Of a stretch of 30,791 nt of DNA, positions 29,130-30,791 are shown one piece after another (position 1 is the stretch's first letter; the number at the start of each line of letters is the position of its first letter). The stretch comes from Lachnospiraceae bacterium (GTDB lineage Bacteria > Bacillota > Clostridia > Lachnospirales > Lachnospiraceae), in the NCBI GenBank assembly GCA_009774375.1, contig VSNO01000031.1:1-30791 (forward strand), written 5' to 3'. The translations under genes and the position numbers were made by a program. The notes beneath the pieces are model-generated. The model was given only the letters and a program-made list of their open reading frames with translations. It was not told the DNA's origin and searched no databases.

Positions 29130-30791
29130 ATGAATTATGGGAAAAGAGGAACTTCAAAGATCCAGAAATCCCTGACTTCAAAAACCATAAAATTCAAAAA
29201 ACTGTTCTTTGTCTCCGCACTGAAGATCATACTGATCGGCACCCTGTCGGTCATGGTAGTCGGTGTATGCTTTGGTATCGGTGCTTTTAAAGGAATCCTG
29301 AGTTCTGCACCCGACGTGGATCCCGCATCCGTCCTTCCGCAGGGCTTTGCAACAGTGGTCTATGACGCCAAGGGCAACGAACTGACAAAACTGGTGGCCG
29401 CCAATTCCAACAGAAGCTCTGAAAAGATCGACAAGATACCCCAGTACCTTTGCGACGCTTTCGTCGCGATCGAGGATCAGCGCTTTTATGAACACAACGG
29501 CATCGATCTGAAGCGTATCCTGAGTGCCGGCATCATGGTACTGCAGTCCGGGAAACTACAGCAAGGTGCCTCAACCATCACCCAGCAGATCATCAAAAAC
29601 AATATTTTTGACAACTGGACTAATGAGAGCGACATTCAGAAAATCAAGCGTAAGATCCAGGAACAATACCTTGCACTTGAACTTGAAAAGAAAATGTCAA
29701 AAGAACAGATCCTGGAGATCTATATGAATACGATCAATCTGGGACAGAACACCCTTGGAGTCAAGGCTGCCGCACTGCGCTATTTCAACAAACAGCCCTA
29801 TCAGCTCACGCTCTCTGAATGCGCCGTGATCGCCGCTACCACTTCAAATCCTTCGAGATATAACCCGATCTCCCATCCTGACAACAACAAGAAACGACGC
29901 GATGTCGTTCTTGATAATATGAAAGAACAGGGATATATCACACAGGAAGAGTACGACGAAGCGATGGCTGACGATGTTTACAGCCGCATCATGGCTGTAA
30001 ATGAGGAGAGTGAGATCAACTCCGTCTATACATACTTTGTAGACGAGGTTACAGAACAGGTTCTCGCTGACTTGATGGAGATCAAGGGTTTTAACGAGAC
30101 ACAGGCGCACCGCCTCCTGTTCAGCGGCGGTCTGAGCATTTATACCACACAGGATCCCGATATCCAGGCGATCTGTGATGAAGTGTACGGAAATGAGGAA
30201 AATTATCCCGAGACTGTCAAATGGTATCTGAACTATGTCCTGACTATCCAGAAGGCAAATGGCGAAAAAGAAAACCACAGCACAGAGATGTTCAAGGCTT
30301 ACTACAAACAGCAGAATGCATCGTTTGACCTGCTCTACTCGACAAAGGACGAGGCATATGAAGCGATCGAGGCCTACAAGCAGGCTGTGATGGAGGAGGG
30401 CGACAAGGTTGACGGCGAGCGCATCACACTGACGCCGCAGCCACAGATATCCATCACCGTCGAGGACCAGTCAACCGGATATATCGTTGCCATCGTCGGA
30501 GGACGCGGCACCAAGGAGGCAAGCCGCACCCTCAACAGAGCCACAAATACAACGAGACAGCCTGGCTCCACGTTCAAGGTCGTATCAACGTATGCACCGG
30601 CGCTGGACAGCGCTGGCCTGACGCTCGCCGACGTACAAAATGACGCCCCTTTTAACTACACAGGCGGACGTCCTGTCAGAAACTGGTGGGGAGGCAATTA
30701 CAGAGGTCTCCTGAGTCTCCGTTACGGTATCGCACAGTCTGCGAATGTCGTTGCCGTCAAGACGCTCACCCCTGTCTCTTATACAAATATA
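29130..30791 (+). CDS. Class A penicillin-binding protein (PBP1A-like), runs off the window
   Basis: This is a bifunctional peptidoglycan glycosyltransferase/transpeptidase; 554 codons are present and the C-terminus lies beyond the edge. The start ATG 29130 follows a near-ideal GGAGGTGAT. There is a basic cytosolic part, one membrane anchor (about residues 30-52), then the GT51 domain: AFVAIEDQRFYEHNGID with the catalytic Glu, GASTITQQIIKN, LELEKKMSKEQILEIYMNTINLGQNTLGVKAAA and LSECAVIAATTSNPSRYNP. After a linker (GLSIYTTQDPDIQ), the transpeptidase begins with the SxxK box QPGSTFKVVS and the SxN box QSANVVAVK. The remaining KTG motif is outside the window. The window end, not a mutation, truncates it. 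Confidence 0.95.
   Translation, partial: MNYGKRGTSKIQKSLTSKTIKFKKLFFVSALKIILIGTLSVMVVGVCFGIGAFKGILSSAPDVDPASVLPQGFATVVYDAKGNELTKLVAANSNRSSEKIDKIPQYLCDAFVAIEDQRFYEHNGIDLKRILSAGIMVLQSGKLQQGASTITQQIIKNNIFDNWTNESDIQKIKRKIQEQYLALELEKKMSKEQILEIYMNTINLGQNTLGVKAAALRYFNKQPYQLTLSECAVIAATTSNPSRYNPISHPDNNKKRRDVVLDNMKEQGYITQEEYDEAMADDVYSRIMAVNEESEINSVYTYFVDEVTEQVLADLMEIKGFNETQAHRLLFSGGLSIYTTQDPDIQAICDEVYGNEENYPETVKWYLNYVLTIQKANGEKENHSTEMFKAYYKQQNASFDLLYSTKDEAYEAIEAYKQAVMEEGDKVDGERITLTPQPQISITVEDQSTGYIVAIVGGRGTKEASRTLNRATNTTRQPGSTFKVVSTYAPALDSAGLTLADVQNDAPFNYTGGRPVRNWWGGNYRGLLSLRYGIAQSANVVAVKTLTPVSYTNI

Noticed and set aside
1..30791. CRISPR arrays, tRNA or rRNA genes
   Set aside because: No regularly spaced repeats, no cloverleaf with a TTCGANTC-type arm and no rRNA core sequence were seen on either strand by eye; a tRNAscan or Rfam run would be decisive.

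Overview
The window reads as chromosomal DNA of a spore-forming Gram-positive of the Clostridia, most likely a Lachnospiraceae member. The grounds are strong Shine-Dalgarno sites (AGGAGG type), sigma-A promoters with 17-bp spacers, compact intergenic terminators, a DUF1836 protein, a YerC/TrpR-like regulator, a SleC-like spore cortex-lytic protein and a clostridial class A PBP. This assignment is inference from gene content; no rRNA or tRNA is present.

Layout. (1) Positions 1 to about 2.58 kb are the right end of an integrated element (prophage, ICE or IME): a P4-type primase fragment, two divergent Cro/C1 regulators facing a shared operator region, and a tyrosine integrase abutting the 3' end of rlmD. 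(2) 2.6-11.7 kb: 23S rRNA methyltransferase RlmD, a small acidic-tailed membrane protein, a large GT-C/DUF6044-like membrane protein, a radical SAM/SPASM protein, a Glf-like FAD oxidoreductase and the helicase PcrA. (3) 11.9-16.8 kb: an orphan NMT1-type solute-binding lipoprotein, a YkuD L,D-transpeptidase, two conserved proteins of unknown role (one DUF1836), the TrpR-like YerC with a palindromic operator, a degenerate LytM/M23 membrane protein and a cold-shock protein. (4) 16.9-19.8 kb: a dapA-dapB-hisA operon on the minus strand behind a consensus promoter and a lysine riboswitch with its terminator; the HisA is of the eukaryotic HIS6 type. (5) 19.9-23.4 kb: a corrinoid adenosyltransferase, a protein that looks like two OB folds in tandem (SSB-like), and TypA/BipA.

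(6) 23.4-28.3 kb holds the most striking structure. A SleC-like cortex-lytic/peptidoglycan-binding gene is split by a 3571-bp element carrying a large serine recombinase, a 61-aa protein, an ArsC/Spx-like protein and an AraC-family regulator. The two host halves join at a shared GTA core into one uninterrupted 420-codon frame, so exact excision would restore the gene. This is the arrangement seen in skin-type elements that interrupt sporulation genes, although excision itself cannot be seen here. (7) 28.3 kb to the end: a YigZ/IMPACT-family protein and the first 554 codons of a class A penicillin-binding protein.

Other points of note are a 35-nt sequence repeated directly downstream of two terminators, a terminator hairpin that contains the ribosome binding site of the split sleC-like gene, and a recombinase whose last codons and stop are supplied by host DNA.
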